Source of the DNA: Lachnospiraceae bacterium
GTDB taxonomy: Bacteria > Bacillota > Clostridia > Lachnospirales > Lachnospiraceae
DNA length: 64,000 nucleotides
Assembly: GCA_902362715.1 (NCBI GenBank)
Contig: CABIXN010000003.1
Location: forward strand, 229,586-293,585
Direction of reading: 5' to 3'
Under the pieces are notes generated by a model. That model made no database searches and had not been told where the DNA came from. It was given only the letters and a program-made list of their open reading frames with translations. Shown here in pieces: positions 1 to 11,038 of the stretch. The position numbers and the translations under genes were made by a program. Within the stretch, counting starts at the first letter, position 1. Each line of letters begins with the position of its first letter.

Positions 1-1
1 G

Positions 2-298
2 CTGGATAAGACGAAAATGCTGCCGGGCAGGGTCATGGTACTGCTTGTCTGCACCGGAAGTGTTCTTGGAGCGCTTCACATTTACAAACCGTTTCTGAAG
101 TTTGCAGGAGCAGGAGCAAGTGTACCTCTGCTTGGCTTTGGCAATGTACTTTGGGAAGGTATGAAAAAAGCTATTGATGCAGAAGGATTTTTAGGTTTAT
201 TTAAAGGCGGTTTTACAGCCTGTGCGGTGGGCGTTTCGGCAGCACTGATTTTCAGTTATCTGGTTTCATGGATTTTTGACTCAAAAATGAGAAAGTAA
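2..298 (+). CDS. spoVAE: Stage V sporulation protein AE (SpoVAE-like), 3' part only
   Basis: The frame is open from base 2, so the gene starts left of the window and only about 98 C-terminal residues are visible. The protein is hydrophobic, with glycine-rich membrane segments (FAGAGASVPLLGFGN, then a second helix before a short basic C-terminus ending KMRK). This pattern matches SpoVAE/SpoVAEb, a small inner-membrane component of the SpoVA channel that moves dipicolinic acid into the forespore and out at germination. The FAGAGA..PL.GFG motif is the recognition basis. It implies a spore-forming Firmicute. Other spoVA genes would be expected just upstream, outside the window. Confidence 0.8.
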   Translation: MDKTKMLPGRVMVLLVCTGSVLGALHIYKPFLKFAGAGASVPLLGFGNVLWEGMKKAIDAEGFLGLFKGGFTACAVGVSAALIFSYLVSWIFDSKMRK

Positions 299-371
299 AA
301 GCTGTGTGTATAAAAATGAACGGATATGACAATATTAGAAATGTAATTAAATTTCAAAGGAGATTTTAATC

Positions 372-779
372 ATGAAAAAAATTTTTGCAGTACTTATGAT
401 GGCGCTGATGTTAAGTTCTCTTGCAGCCTGCGGAAATAAGGACAAAACAACTACAGATAAGACAACTACAGAGAAAACAGATGACAAGACAACAACTACG
501 GACAAAACAACTACAGATAAAACAACAACAGACGATAATAACGCTCTGGAAAATGCCGGTGATGACATCAAAGATGGCGCTGAAGATCTGAAGGATGATA
601 TGAAAGATGCTGTGGACAATACCAACGACAACGTAACTGACAATAAAACTACAGATAATACTACCACAAATAATACTACTACAGATAATAAAACTACAGA
701 CAAAACAAAAACAACAACCAAAGACAATGCCACAGGGGATAAAACAACTACAAAAACAAAAACTACAACAAATGAATAA
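372..779 (+). CDS. Thr/Lys/Asp-rich low-complexity lipoprotein
   Basis: A 135-residue protein with a basic start, a hydrophobic stretch and a lipobox (SLAAC, Cys about residue 20), so probably a membrane-anchored lipoprotein. After the Cys almost the whole chain is made of KTTTDK, TTTDN and similar tandem units, interrupted at about residues 57-85 by an acidic helix-like stretch (ENAGDDIKDGAEDLKDDMKDAV) that resembles short YtxH/apolipoprotein-like amphipathic repeats. A good AAAGGAG site lies just upstream of the ATG. No enzymatic domain is seen. The Thr-rich tail may be a flexible or glycosylated spacer. The unit number could vary by slippage. Function unknown. Confidence 0.75.
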   Translation: MKKIFAVLMMALMLSSLAACGNKDKTTTDKTTTEKTDDKTTTTDKTTTDKTTTDDNNALENAGDDIKDGAEDLKDDMKDAVDNTNDNVTDNKTTDNTTTNNTTTDNKTTDKTKTTTKDNATGDKTTTKTKTTTNE

Positions 780-856
780 TTGTTGAAAAAGGAATCCTGA
801 CTGCGGGACTCTTTACCTATGGCGGGGAAATTCTAAGGACCTTCCTAAAGGAAATA

Positions 857-895
857 AAAAATCCGGAACGAGAATTTATTCGTCCCGGATTTTTT
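857..895. terminator. Bidirectional intrinsic terminator between the lipoprotein gene and guaB
   Basis: An A-run, AATCCGG/CCGGATT arms and a T-run form an inverted repeat between two convergent genes. It can terminate transcription from both sides because it is A-rich on the left and T-rich on the right. Confidence 0.8.
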
Positions 896-900
896 GGTCT

Positions 901-2424
<1,524 letters not shown>

Positions 2425-2451
2425 CTATTTTCTGCAAGATATGTTTTTTCA

Positions 2452-2480
2452 ATTATAGTAATAATAAAGTTTAATGTCAA
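2452..2480 (-). promoter_or_regulatory. Sigma-A promoter for guaB
   Basis: On the minus strand, TTGACA (2475-2480) and TATAAT (2452-2457) are separated by exactly 17 bases. This is a perfect consensus promoter about 90 bases before the guaB start. Confidence 0.85.
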
Positions 2481-2587
2481 TGGAATTAATAGTTTGATTC
2501 CCTTTTTCAACATATTGTGATATTTTTATAAAAGAACAGAGTTTTTATTAGAACAAATTACAAGAACAGAGGGACAGGGAGGTTATT

Positions 2588-3370
2588 ATGGAATTTCGGC
2601 CATGCATAGATATTCACAATGGAAAAATAAAGCAGATTGTAGGAAGCAGTTTAAAAGATGCCGGCAATCAGGCCAAAGAAAATTTTGTCTCTGAGCAGGA
2701 TGGGGCTTTTTATGCAGAATTTTATAAAAAGGACCGGATCCGGGGAGGGCACATTATACTTCTAAATGCCGCTGATTCAGAATATTATGAAGCCACAAAG
2801 GCCCAGGCCTTATCGGCGCTGAGGGCATATCCGGGAGGGCTTCAGGCAGGGGGCGGTATTCACAGTGAAAATGCGGAGGTATTTTTAGAGGCGGGCGCCA
2901 GCCATGTGATTGTAACTTCCTATGTGTTTAAAGATGGACATGTTAACTATGAAAATCTGGAGCGGATAAAAAGGGAAGTTGGAAAAGAACATCTGGTTTT
3001 GGATTTAAGCTGCAGAAAGAAAGAGGAGGGTTATTATATTGTTACGGACCGCTGGCAGAAATTTACCTGTGAGCGGATTGACAGACAGCTGTTGGATGAG
3101 TTAAAAGATTATGCCGATGAATTTCTGATTCATGCTGTTGATGTAGAGGGAAAAGCATCCGGCATTGAAGAGGAGCTGGTGAAAATGCTGGGAGCCTGGG
3201 GCAAAATCCCGCTGACCTATGCGGGAGGTGTAGGAAGTTTTGAGCATCTGCGTCAGTTAAAAGCGTGGGGACAGGACAAACTGAATGTTACCATTGGAAG
3301 TGCCCTGGACCTTTTTGGAGGACCTTTGTCTTATGAAAAAGTGCTGAAATTTATGGGAGAGCGAGCCTGA
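2588..3370 (+). CDS. hisA: Eukaryotic-type HisA (ProFAR isomerase)
   Basis: A 260-residue (beta/alpha)8 enzyme expected to isomerise ProFAR to PRFAR, the fourth step of histidine synthesis. The sequence looks like the yeast HIS6 / plant HISN3 branch rather than ordinary bacterial HisA: CIDIHNGKIKQIVG at the N-terminus, VTSYVF near the middle, DLSCRKKEEGYYIV.DRWQ, then FLIHAVDVEG, YAGGVGS and GSALDLFGG near the end. The catalytic Asp is in CIDIHNG. The start has GGGAGG 6-7 bases upstream. No other histidine gene lies near. It is followed by the glnA promoter, so it is probably transcribed alone. The eukaryote-like form is known in some Lachnospiraceae, but this is from memory. Confidence 0.85.
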   Translation: MEFRPCIDIHNGKIKQIVGSSLKDAGNQAKENFVSEQDGAFYAEFYKKDRIRGGHIILLNAADSEYYEATKAQALSALRAYPGGLQAGGGIHSENAEVFLEAGASHVIVTSYVFKDGHVNYENLERIKREVGKEHLVLDLSCRKKEEGYYIVTDRWQKFTCERIDRQLLDELKDYADEFLIHAVDVEGKASGIEEELVKMLGAWGKIPLTYAGGVGSFEHLRQLKAWGQDKLNVTIGSALDLFGGPLSYEKVLKFMGERA

Positions 3371-3379
3371 ACTTTCTGT

Positions 3380-3408
3380 TTGGAGATATCCGACAATTGT
3401 GGTATGAT
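3380..3408 (+). promoter_or_regulatory. Sigma-A promoter for glnA
   Basis: TTGGAG (3380-3385), a 17-base spacer, then TATGAT (3403-3408). It leaves a leader of about 125 bases before the glnA start. Confidence 0.7.
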
Positions 3409-3539
3409 AATTAAGGCTTTCCGGCTCATGGAAAATGCACTTATTATGAGGTGGAGAATACAAAAACGGTTGAATGAAATAGACATGAATCAATGAAAAC
3501 TGAAAGAAATTGAATGATAAAGAAACAGGAGAATGCAGA

Positions 3540-4865
3540 ATGTATACTCAAAAAGATATTATCCGCATGGTGGAAGAAGAAGATGTAGAGTTTATCCGTC
3601 TGCAGTTTACCGATATTTTCGGTATTCTGAAAAATGTAGCTATTACAAAAAGCCAGCTGGAGAAAGCACTGGCCAATCAGTGTATGTTTGACGGCTCCTC
3701 TATTGAAGGGTTTGTCAGAATTGAAGAATCAGATATGTATCTGTATCCGGATCTGGATACTTTTACGATCTTTCCGTGGCGACCACAGCAAGGAAAGGTA
3801 GCAAGGATTATCTGCGATGTTTACTGTGTGGACCGAAAGCCCTTTGAGGGTGATCCAAGATATGTGCTGCGCCGTGCAGTAAAAGAGGCTCAGGAGATGG
3901 GTTATAATCTGAATGTAGGACCGGAATGTGAATTTTTCCTCTTCCATACGGATGATTACGGCCGCCCTACTACAATTTCTCATGAACATGCGGGTTATTT
4001 TGATCTGGGTCCCGTTGATCTTGGAGAGAATGCCAGAAGGGATATTGTTCTGACGCTGGAGGAGATGGGATATGAGATTGAGGCTTCTCATCATGAGATT
4101 GCTCCGGCACAGCATGAGATTGACTTTAAGTATGAGCCAGCACTTCATGCGGCCGACAATATTATGACCTTTAAGCTGGCAGTGAAAACAATCGCAAAAC
4201 GCCATGGGCTTTATGCTACTTTTATGCCAAAACCGAAAGCTGATATCAATGGTTCCGGAATGCATGTGAATATGTCTTTGTCCAAAGATGGGAAGAATAT
4301 ATTCTGTGATGAATCATCCCAGGACGGCTTAAGTCAGGAAGCGCGCTGGTTTATGGGAGGACTTATGAAGCACATTAAGGCTATTACCGCCATTGCAAAT
4401 CCTCTTGTAAATTCATACAAACGTCTGCTTCCGGGATATGAGACGCCGGTTTATATTGCCTGGTCCGCCACAAACCGCAGCCCTTTAATCAGGATTCCTG
4501 CAGAGCGGGGAGAGAATACAAGAATTGAGTTAAGAAGTCCGGACCCGGCGGCCAACCCGTATCTGACACTGGCTGTATGTCTGGCAGCGGGACTGAAAGG
4601 AATACGTGAGAAAACGGATCCTCCGGCAAGTGTCAATCAGAATCTGTTTGCTCTGACGGAAGAAGAGCGCAGGGAACTTAAGATTGATGTTCTTCCAACG
4701 AACCTGAAACATGCCCTGTCAGAGCTGAAAAAGGATTCTTTTATCTGCAGCGTTTTAGGAGAGCATATCTGCTCTAAATATATAGAAGCAAAAGAAAGAG
4801 AATGGGCCCACTACAAGGCAAGTATTACAGACTGGGAGACAAACGCCTATCTTGAAAAATATTAG
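3540..4865 (+). CDS. glnA: Type I glutamine synthetase
   Basis: Joins ammonia to glutamate with ATP, the main nitrogen-assimilation step; active as a cytoplasmic dodecamer. The 441-residue length fits the GSI-alpha subtype of Firmicutes, which lacks the adenylylation insertion. Visible signatures: DGSSIEGF near the N-terminus, GPECEFFLF (metal site), [12 protein letters not shown] (ATP site) and NRSPLIRIP (glutamate/ATP site). The start at 3540 is preferred because AGGAG stands 8 bases before it; an in-frame ATG at 3510 has no ribosome site. The ANTAR gene follows after 15 bases, which suggests it controls or is co-transcribed with glnA. Confidence 0.97.
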   Translation: MYTQKDIIRMVEEEDVEFIRLQFTDIFGILKNVAITKSQLEKALANQCMFDGSSIEGFVRIEESDMYLYPDLDTFTIFPWRPQQGKVARIICDVYCVDRKPFEGDPRYVLRRAVKEAQEMGYNLNVGPECEFFLFHTDDYGRPTTISHEHAGYFDLGPVDLGENARRDIVLTLEEMGYEIEASHHEIAPAQHEIDFKYEPALHAADNIMTFKLAVKTIAKRHGLYATFMPKPKADINGSGMHVNMSLSKDGKNIFCDESSQDGLSQEARWFMGGLMKHIKAITAIANPLVNSYKRLLPGYETPVYIAWSATNRSPLIRIPAERGENTRIELRSPDPAANPYLTLAVCLAAGLKGIREKTDPPASVNQNLFALTEEERRELKIDVLPTNLKHALSELKKDSFICSVLGEHICSKYIEAKEREWAHYKASITDWETNAYLEKY

Positions 4866-4880
4866 CGCAGGATTTTTAGC

Positions 4881-5429
4881 ATGACAGGCATTATTATAGC
4901 ATTTCCAAAGTCTGAAAACGGACAGAATATAAAAAATATACTTACAAGAAACGGATATCATGTTCTGGCTGTCTGCGTCAGCGGAGCGCAGGTGCTGCAG
5001 GAGGCTTACAGCCTAAGAGATGGTATTGTAATCAGTGGATACCGTCTGACAGATATGTTTTACACAGAGCTTTTGAATGATCTGCCGGAGGACTTTGACA
5101 TGCTTTTGATTTCCGCAAAGGTACAGCTGGCAGAGCAGAGAAATTCTGCACTTTTGAGCCTTTCTATGCCAATGAAAGTACATGAGCTTCTTTCTACCGT
5201 GGAGATGATGGTTTATAACCGAGAGAAGAAAAAGAAAAAGCGTAAGTCAGCTCCCCGGAAACGGACGGGAGAAGAAAAGGAACTGATAGAAAAAGCAAAG
5301 GCAGTGCTTATGGAGCGGAATCATATGACAGAAGAGGATGCTCACCGTTATATTCAAAAATGCAGTATGGAAAGCGGCAGCAGCCTGCCGGAGACTTCCC
5401 AGATGATTATCAGTATGATTGATACATAA
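4881..5429 (+). CDS. ANTAR-domain regulator with degenerate receiver (NitR/GlnR-like)
   Basis: A 182-residue protein with an N-terminal receiver-like fold (about 1-110), a Lys/Arg-rich linker (KKKKKRKSAPRKR) and a C-terminal ANTAR domain (about 130-182: EKAKAVLMERN.MTEEDAHRYIQ). ANTAR domains bind paired hexaloop RNA hairpins and block transcription termination. The receiver position normally holding the phosphoacceptor Asp reads IVISGYRL, so phosphorylation is unlikely. Clostridia are known to carry such a regulator beside glnA (for example NitR), and the 15-base gap to glnA supports a nitrogen role. The family call is firm; the RNA target is not visible here. Confidence 0.85.
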   Translation: MTGIIIAFPKSENGQNIKNILTRNGYHVLAVCVSGAQVLQEAYSLRDGIVISGYRLTDMFYTELLNDLPEDFDMLLISAKVQLAEQRNSALLSLSMPMKVHELLSTVEMMVYNREKKKKKRKSAPRKRTGEEKELIEKAKAVLMERNHMTEEDAHRYIQKCSMESGSSLPETSQMIISMIDT

Positions 5430-5505
5430 ACATAACAGCAGAATATCTGCGCATCTGTCACCTGACAGGTCAGAAAACAGAAATAAAAAGTAAGGAGTGA
5501 TTAGA

Positions 5506-6720
5506 ATGTTTAAAGTAAATGACAATTTTTTAAAATTACCGGGCAGTTATCTGTTCAGCACAATTGCTAAAAAGGTAAATGCTTATTCTAAGGCCCATCC
5601 GGACAAAACCCTGATCCGCCTTGGAATTGGTGATGTAACCCAGCCTCTGGCGCCGGCCATTATTGATGCTCTTCATAAATCTGTAGATGAGATGGCACAT
5701 GCAGAGAGCTTTCACGGTTATGCGCCGGATCTTGGCTATGAATTTTTAAGAACGGCTATTGTGAAAAATGATTATACATCCAGAGGATGTGAGATATCGG
5801 CTGATGAGATTTTTGTTTCCGACGGCGCGAAATGTGATTCCGGAAATATTCAGGAGCTTTTTGCTTTGGATAATAAAATTGCAGTCTGCGATCCGGTTTA
5901 TCCGGTTTATGTAGATTCTAATGTTATGGCAGGAAGAACCGGAGTTTACGACCTGTCCACTGAACGGTGGAGCCAAGTGATTTATATGCCGTGCACAAAG
6001 GAAAACAATTTTGTACCGGAGTTTCCAAAGGAACAGCCGGATCTGATTTATCTGTGTATCCCCAATAATCCAACGGGAACAACTATTACAAAAGCCCAGC
6101 TGCAGGAGTGGGTAAATTATGCGAATAAGATTGGTGCAGTAATTATCTATGACGCTGCATATGAGGCATATATTTCGGAAGAGGACGTACCTCATTCCAT
6201 CTATGAATGCGAAGGGGCCAGAACCTGTGCAATAGAGCTGCGCAGCTTTTCAAAAAATGCAGGATTTACAGGTGTCCGTCTTGGATTTACCGTTGTACCA
6301 AAGGATTTAAAGAGCGGAGAGGTATCTCTTCATGACATGTGGGCCAGACGGCATGGGACCAAATATAATGGAGCGCCGTATATTGTACAGCGGGCCGGGG
6401 AAGCTGTCTATTCTGAGGCCGGAAAGGCACAGTTAAAAGAACAGGTGGCATATTATATGAAAAATGCGGCGGCTATTAAAAGCGGTCTTACAGAGGCAGG
6501 ATATGAAGTGTTTGGCGGTGTGAATGCACCGTATATCTGGCTGAAGACGCCGGAACATATGACCTCCTGGGATTTCTTTGATTATCTACTGGAAAATGCC
6601 AATGTAGTTGGAACTCCGGGCTCCGGGTTTGGCCCCTGCGGAGAAGGATATTTCAGGCTTACTGCATTTGGCTCCCATGAGAATACCAAGGCAGCTCTTA
6701 AACGGTTGAAAGCGCTGTAA
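5506..6720 (+). CDS. dapL: LL-diaminopimelate aminotransferase
   Basis: Converts tetrahydrodipicolinate plus glutamate directly to LL-diaminopimelate and 2-oxoglutarate, bypassing the DapD/DapC/DapE steps. A 404-residue fold-type I PLP enzyme with family features: [13 protein letters not shown] at the start, [20 protein letters not shown], and the PLP Lys in [10 protein letters not shown]. Start chosen at ATG 5506 with TAAGGAG 8 bases upstream rather than the overlapping GTG at 5497. It uses glutamate as amino donor, which fits its place after glnA. Together with dapA and dapB at 12-13.7 kb it defines the aminotransferase route to lysine and peptidoglycan DAP. Confidence 0.95.
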   Translation: MFKVNDNFLKLPGSYLFSTIAKKVNAYSKAHPDKTLIRLGIGDVTQPLAPAIIDALHKSVDEMAHAESFHGYAPDLGYEFLRTAIVKNDYTSRGCEISADEIFVSDGAKCDSGNIQELFALDNKIAVCDPVYPVYVDSNVMAGRTGVYDLSTERWSQVIYMPCTKENNFVPEFPKEQPDLIYLCIPNNPTGTTITKAQLQEWVNYANKIGAVIIYDAAYEAYISEEDVPHSIYECEGARTCAIELRSFSKNAGFTGVRLGFTVVPKDLKSGEVSLHDMWARRHGTKYNGAPYIVQRAGEAVYSEAGKAQLKEQVAYYMKNAAAIKSGLTEAGYEVFGGVNAPYIWLKTPEHMTSWDFFDYLLENANVVGTPGSGFGPCGEGYFRLTAFGSHENTKAALKRLKAL

Positions 6721-6736
6721 TACGGGGCCAGATGAG

Positions 6737-7930
6737 ATGATGCGTAAAAATAATTACAGTCAGACTGTGCGGGCGGCTTCTGTGGGCTATATTGTACAGG
6801 CAATGATTAATACATTTGCCCCTCTGTTGTTTGTTACATTTCAGAATATTTATTACATATCGCTGGCACAGGTATCCATGTTGATTCTGGTCAACTTTGC
6901 AGCACAGATTGCCCTGGATTTTTTTGCCTCCTGCTTTGCAGACCGGATCGGATATCGGAAATGTATCATTGCGGCCCATATTTTATCAGCGGCGGGGACC
7001 GCCGGGCTGGCGTTTTTGCCGGAGCTGTTTGCCAGTCCTTTTACAGGACTTGTTCTAGCCGTTGTGATATACGGTGCAGGGGGCGGTCTTACAGAGGTGC
7101 TGCTGACGCCCATTGTTCAGGCCTGCCCCATAAAAGAAAAGGATAAGGCAGTTAGTATGCTTCATTCTTTTTACTGCTGGGGAAGCGTACTTATTATCGG
7201 TCTTTCTACTGTCTTTTTTAAAGCTGCAGGAATTGATAACTGGAAGCTTCTTGCAGTACTCTGGGCGGTTCTTCCTATCGCAAACGCTGTTTATTTCGCC
7301 TTTGTTCCGGTTTATGAGCTTGTACCTGAGCAGGAGAAAATGCATTTTGGTGATCTTGCCAGATCGAAGGTTTTCTGGCTTCTCATGCTGTTTATGTTCT
7401 GCGCTGGCTCCTGTGAGATGGCCATTGCCCAGTGGGCTTCCAGCTTTGCGGAGGAAGGGCTCCATGTATCAAAAGAAATCGGGGACCTTGCGGGCCCCTG
7501 CATGTTTGCCGTATTAAAAGGCCTAGAGCGGCTCTGGTATGGACGGAAAGGAGAAAAGATACCTCTCTGGGGTTTTATGATGTTCTGCTCAGTACTGTGC
7601 GCGGTCTGCTATCTGGTGATCGGGCTTTCCTCCTCGGCAGTCATTGCCCTTATCGTCTGTGCCGTGGCAGGATTTTCCACCGGAGTTATGTGGCCGGGGA
7701 CTTTCGCTGCTGCAGGAGAAGTGCTGCCAAAGGGGGGAACGGCGCTGTTTGGAATGCTGGCTCTGGCCGGAGATTTAGGCTGCGGAGCCGGTCCTGCCAT
7801 TACAGGAGCTGTTTCTTTTGCAATGAATGATAATCTCCAGAGCGGATTTTTGTTTGGAACTATATTCGCGGTACTGATGATTACAGGTCTGCTGATGTTA
7901 AAGGGGATGCAAAAAAGAAGCTGCCAGTAG
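6737..7930 (+). CDS. Major facilitator superfamily transporter
   Basis: A 397-residue integral membrane protein with about 12 hydrophobic segments in two halves. The inter-helix 2/3 loop DRIGYRKC is the classic MFS loop motif (D-R-x-G-x-R-K). It resembles sugar/fucose-permease-like MFS proteins, but the substrate cannot be read from sequence. It starts 16 bases after dapL, without a strong ribosome site, so it is probably co-transcribed and partly translationally coupled. A terminator follows at 7973, which would end a glnA-ANTAR-dapL-MFS unit. Confidence 0.85.
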   Translation: MMRKNNYSQTVRAASVGYIVQAMINTFAPLLFVTFQNIYYISLAQVSMLILVNFAAQIALDFFASCFADRIGYRKCIIAAHILSAAGTAGLAFLPELFASPFTGLVLAVVIYGAGGGLTEVLLTPIVQACPIKEKDKAVSMLHSFYCWGSVLIIGLSTVFFKAAGIDNWKLLAVLWAVLPIANAVYFAFVPVYELVPEQEKMHFGDLARSKVFWLLMLFMFCAGSCEMAIAQWASSFAEEGLHVSKEIGDLAGPCMFAVLKGLERLWYGRKGEKIPLWGFMMFCSVLCAVCYLVIGLSSSAVIALIVCAVAGFSTGVMWPGTFAAAGEVLPKGGTALFGMLALAGDLGCGAGPAITGAVSFAMNDNLQSGFLFGTIFAVLMITGLLMLKGMQKRSCQ

Positions 7931-7972
7931 ATAAACTGCCGGCAGAAAAACTGATATTTTTATACAAAAACA

Positions 7973-8025
7973 GGACTGTACAGAACCGCTGATGATTCAG
8001 CCATTCTGTAACAGTCCCTTTTGTT
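7973..8025. terminator. Intrinsic terminator between MFS gene and typA
   Basis: Arms GGACTGT-ACAGAA and TTCTGTA-ACAGTCC around an 18-base loop, followed by CTTTTGTT. It lies between convergent genes. Confidence 0.8.
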
Positions 8026-8042
8026 ATGCGTGTGCAGTTGTT

Positions 8043-9872
8043 TTATTTTTTCATGGATGCACGTTTTCTCATAGTAGGATCCAGGATTTTTTTACGAATG
8101 CGCAGACTTTCTGGGGTTACCTCCAGCAGCTCGTCTGTATCAATGAAGTCCAGTGCCTGTTCCAGACTTAAAATTCTTGGAGGTGTCAGTGTCAGAGCCT
8201 CATCTGCACTTGAGGAGCGGGTATTGGTTAAATGTTTTTTCTTGCAGACATTTAATTCAATATCTTCTGCCCGGGAACATTGTCCAATAACCATACCGGA
8301 GTAAACCCGCTCTCCGGCTCCAATAAACAGGGCGCCTCTTTCCTGTGCGGAAAACAGGCCATAGGTAACGGATTCTCCCGATTCAAAGGCAATCAGGGAA
8401 CCAAGCTTACGGTACTGGATTTCGCCGCGGCAGGGCTCATAGCCTTCAAAAATCGTATTGATAATACCGTTTCCTTTTGTGTCTGTTAGAAATTCTCCAC
8501 GGTAGCCGATGAGACCCCGGGAGGGAATTTTAAATTCCAGGCGGGTATATCCGCCGCTGATGCTGCCCATATTCTGCAGCTCGCCTTTTCTCTGACTGAG
8601 CTTTTCAATAACAACACCGGTGAATTCATCCGGGACATCTACATAGGCAGTTTCCATGGGCTCCAGTTTTTTGCCGTTTTCATTTGTATGATACAGTACT
8701 TCTGCTTTGCTTACGGCAAATTCATATCCTTCCCGGCGCATATTTTCAATGAGAACAGAAAGATGCAGTTCCCCGCGGCCGGATACTTTATAGCTGTCGG
8801 CATTTTCAGTTTCTTCTACTCTGAGGCTGACGTCAGTGTTTAATTCTTTAAGAAGTCTGTCCCGGATATGACGGGAAGTAACGAATTTTCCCTCTTGACC
8901 GGCAAGCGGGCTATCGTTTACAATGAAGTTCATAGAAATCGTCGGCTCAGAAATCTTCTGAAAGGGAATCGCCTCCGGATTTTCCGGAGCACAGATGGTA
9001 TCACCGATATGGATATCAGCGATTCCGGAAATTGCCACAATGGAACCGATCTTTGCTTCTTTTACATCTACTTTATTTAATCCATCAAATTCATACAATT
9101 TATTAATACGGACTTTTTTCTGTTTCTCAGGCTCATGTGCATTGACAACAATTGCATCCTGATTGATTTTCAGACATCCGTTATCCACTTTTCCAACACC
9201 AATACGTCCTACATATTCATTATAATCAATGGTGCTGATCAGTACCTGAGTATTTGCATCCGGATCTCCGGTAGGAGCCGGGATATAATCAATGATAGTT
9301 TCAAACAGCGCAACCATATCTTTTTTCTCATCATTAAGGTCACGTACAGCGTATCCGTTTTTCGCAGATGCATAGATAAACGGACAGTCAAGCTGTTCAT
9401 CTGAAGCGTCAAGATCCATAAACAGTTCCAGCACTTCGTCAATTACATCATCAGGTCTTGCTTCCGGCCGGTCAATTTTATTGATACATACAATAACCGG
9501 AAGATTCAGGTCCAGCGCTTTCATCAGCACGAATTTTGTCTGAGGCATAGCGCCTTCAAAAGCATCTACCACAAGGACAACTCCGTCCACCATCTTTAAG
9601 ACACGTTCTACTTCTCCGCCGAAATCAGCATGTCCTGGTGTATCTATAATGTTAATTTTGGTATCCTTATAGATAACAGCAGTATTTTTGGACAGGATGG
9701 TAATTCCTCTTTCACGTTCAATATCGTTGGAGTCCATAACGCGCTCCTGTATATCCTGATTGGCACGGAAAACGCCGGATTGCTTTAAAAGTTCATCCAC
9801 CAGTGTCGTTTTACCGTGATCTACATGGGCGATTATGGCAATGTTGCGGATATCTTCTCTTTTCATTTTCAT
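8043..9872 (-). CDS. typA: Ribosome-binding GTPase TypA/BipA
   Basis: A translational GTPase related to EF-G that binds the 70S ribosome and assists 50S assembly and stress or cold adaptation. 609 residues, normal for the family. The GTPase motifs are in order: AHVDHGKTT (G1), GITI (switch I), DTPGHADF (G3), NKIDRP (G4), then EF-G-like domains and the BipA-specific C-terminus. Start at 9872 (MKMKRED) is favoured by AGAAGG 8 bases upstream; the ATG at 9866 is a second possibility. Monocistronic, with a promoter at 9992-10020. Confidence 0.96.
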   Translation of the reverse strand: MKMKREDIRNIAIIAHVDHGKTTLVDELLKQSGVFRANQDIQERVMDSNDIERERGITILSKNTAVIYKDTKINIIDTPGHADFGGEVERVLKMVDGVVLVVDAFEGAMPQTKFVLMKALDLNLPVIVCINKIDRPEARPDDVIDEVLELFMDLDASDEQLDCPFIYASAKNGYAVRDLNDEKKDMVALFETIIDYIPAPTGDPDANTQVLISTIDYNEYVGRIGVGKVDNGCLKINQDAIVVNAHEPEKQKKVRINKLYEFDGLNKVDVKEAKIGSIVAISGIADIHIGDTICAPENPEAIPFQKISEPTISMNFIVNDSPLAGQEGKFVTSRHIRDRLLKELNTDVSLRVEETENADSYKVSGRGELHLSVLIENMRREGYEFAVSKAEVLYHTNENGKKLEPMETAYVDVPDEFTGVVIEKLSQRKGELQNMGSISGGYTRLEFKIPSRGLIGYRGEFLTDTKGNGIINTIFEGYEPCRGEIQYRKLGSLIAFESGESVTYGLFSAQERGALFIGAGERVYSGMVIGQCSRAEDIELNVCKKKHLTNTRSSSADEALTLTPPRILSLEQALDFIDTDELLEVTPESLRIRKKILDPTMRKRASMKK

Positions 9873-9991
9873 GATGAAAACCTTCTTTCTATCAGATATA
9901 AATATATTATGTTTTATCTTCAGACAGTAAAAACCCGCCTGGGACAGGTCTTTTGTCTGCATTTAATAAGAAATAAATGCTCAGCCGGTTT

Positions 9992-10020
9992 ATTCTAGCA
10001 CGGGCTTAAGATAAAGTAAA
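9992..10020 (-). promoter_or_regulatory. Sigma-A promoter for typA
   Basis: On the minus strand TTTACT (10015-10020), 17 bases, TAGAAT (9992-9997). It leaves a leader of roughly 115 bases. Confidence 0.6.
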
Positions 10021-10267
10021 GAGGGTGAGAAAAATAGGCGTGAATGTAATTTGCTGTGGAAAAAAGCACAGAGATGACAGACTATCGTTTATACTGTCAC
10101 TTTGTGTCAACATTTAATTTTTTGCATTCGACAGATTATGGGAAATTGCGCGCAAAAAATGTGGTAAATTTGTTCAGGTCGACGGGTTCTAAATCTGCAG
10201 AATGAGAATAGTATTTTAAGAAACAATATGAATGAAAACGTACATGTGAAGAAGGGAGAATTACATA
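10021..10267. other. Intergenic region upstream of the SSB-like gene
   Basis: It holds an inverted repeat TGACAG-13-CTGTCA (10075-10099). I see no convincing consensus promoter, although transcription of the gene at 10268 must start here. AAGAAGGGAG just before 10268 is its ribosome site. Confidence 0.4.
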
Positions 10268-10900
10268 ATGACAGATAAAATGTTCGAAAATAATCAGGTA
10301 TCTATGATTGGTGAGGTAGTTTCGGAGTTTCAGTTCAGCCATGAGGTGCTGGGAGAAGGCTTCTATATGGTTGAGGTATCTGTAAACAGACTCAGTAACT
10401 ACGCAGACTATATTCCGCTTATGGTGTCAGAACGTCTGGTGGACACTCAGCAGGATTATACCGGCCAGCTGATTCATATTAATGGCCAGTTCCGTTCTTA
10501 TAACCGCCATGAGGAAAAGAAAAACCGCCTGGTGCTTTCTGTATTTGTCCGTGAATGGGAATTTGTAGATGAACTGGAAGAAAATGAAAAAACCAACCAG
10601 ATTTTTCTGGATGGCTATGTCTGCAAAGATCCGGTATACAGAAAAACACCTTTGGGAAGAGAGATCGCAGATCTTTTAATTGCGGTAAACCGGTCTTATG
10701 GAAAGTCTGATTATATTCCATGCATTTGCTGGGGAAGAAATGCACGGTTTGCTTCCGGATTTGAAGTGGGCAGCCATATTCAGGTGCTGGGAAGGATTCA
10801 GAGCAGGGAATATGTAAAGCGGATTAATGACGATGAAACGGAACACCGCATTGCTTATGAAGTATCTGTCAGCAAAGTAGATTTTCTTGAAGACATGTAG
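10268..10900 (+). CDS. Two-OB-fold single-stranded DNA-binding-like protein
   Basis: A 210-residue protein with two consecutive halves that both read like SSB/PriB OB folds: NNQVSMIGEVVSEFQFSHE at about 7-25 and NQIFLDGYVCKDPVYRKTP at about 110-128, the second followed by the SSB-type strand pattern ADLLIAVNRSYGKSDYIPCICWG. It lacks the acidic DDDIPF-type tail used by SSB to recruit partners. Firmicutes of this group carry such proteins annotated as single-stranded DNA-binding. It may act in replication restart or repair. The OB-fold call is fairly firm and the precise role is not. Confidence 0.75.
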   Translation: MTDKMFENNQVSMIGEVVSEFQFSHEVLGEGFYMVEVSVNRLSNYADYIPLMVSERLVDTQQDYTGQLIHINGQFRSYNRHEEKKNRLVLSVFVREWEFVDELEENEKTNQIFLDGYVCKDPVYRKTPLGREIADLLIAVNRSYGKSDYIPCICWGRNARFASGFEVGSHIQVLGRIQSREYVKRINDDETEHRIAYEVSVSKVDFLEDM

Positions 10901-10931
10901 TATAACAGCAAATAGATTTTAATGGTAAATC

Positions 10932-10960
10932 TTGCATTTTTACATAGAGTGTGTTATTTT
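10932..10960 (+). promoter_or_regulatory. Promoter for the CobO-like gene
   Basis: TTGCAT (10932-10937), 17 bases, TATTTT (10955-10960), about 78 bases before the start codon. Confidence 0.55.
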
Positions 10961-11038
10961 GAAAACCTGATAACTCATTGATATTCATAAAAACAAAATC
11001 ATTTAAGTGATGAAAATCGCTGAATGAAGGAGGGTTTC

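Noticed and set aside
347..733. Open frame on the minus strand across the lipoprotein gene
   Set aside because: It is a Val/Ser/Leu shadow of the KTTT repeats, with no ribosome site; the plus-strand frame has a lipobox and a good start.
372..779. CRISPR-like tandem repetition
   Set aside because: Units are short, in frame and vary like a coding low-complexity repeat; no spacer pattern and no cas genes.
3415..3475. ANTAR-type paired hexaloop hairpins in the glnA leader
   Set aside because: CACTT-ATTATG-AGGTG forms a hexaloop but lacks G at loop position 4, the upstream partner stem has a 7-base loop, and no terminator T-run follows. Not strong enough to list.
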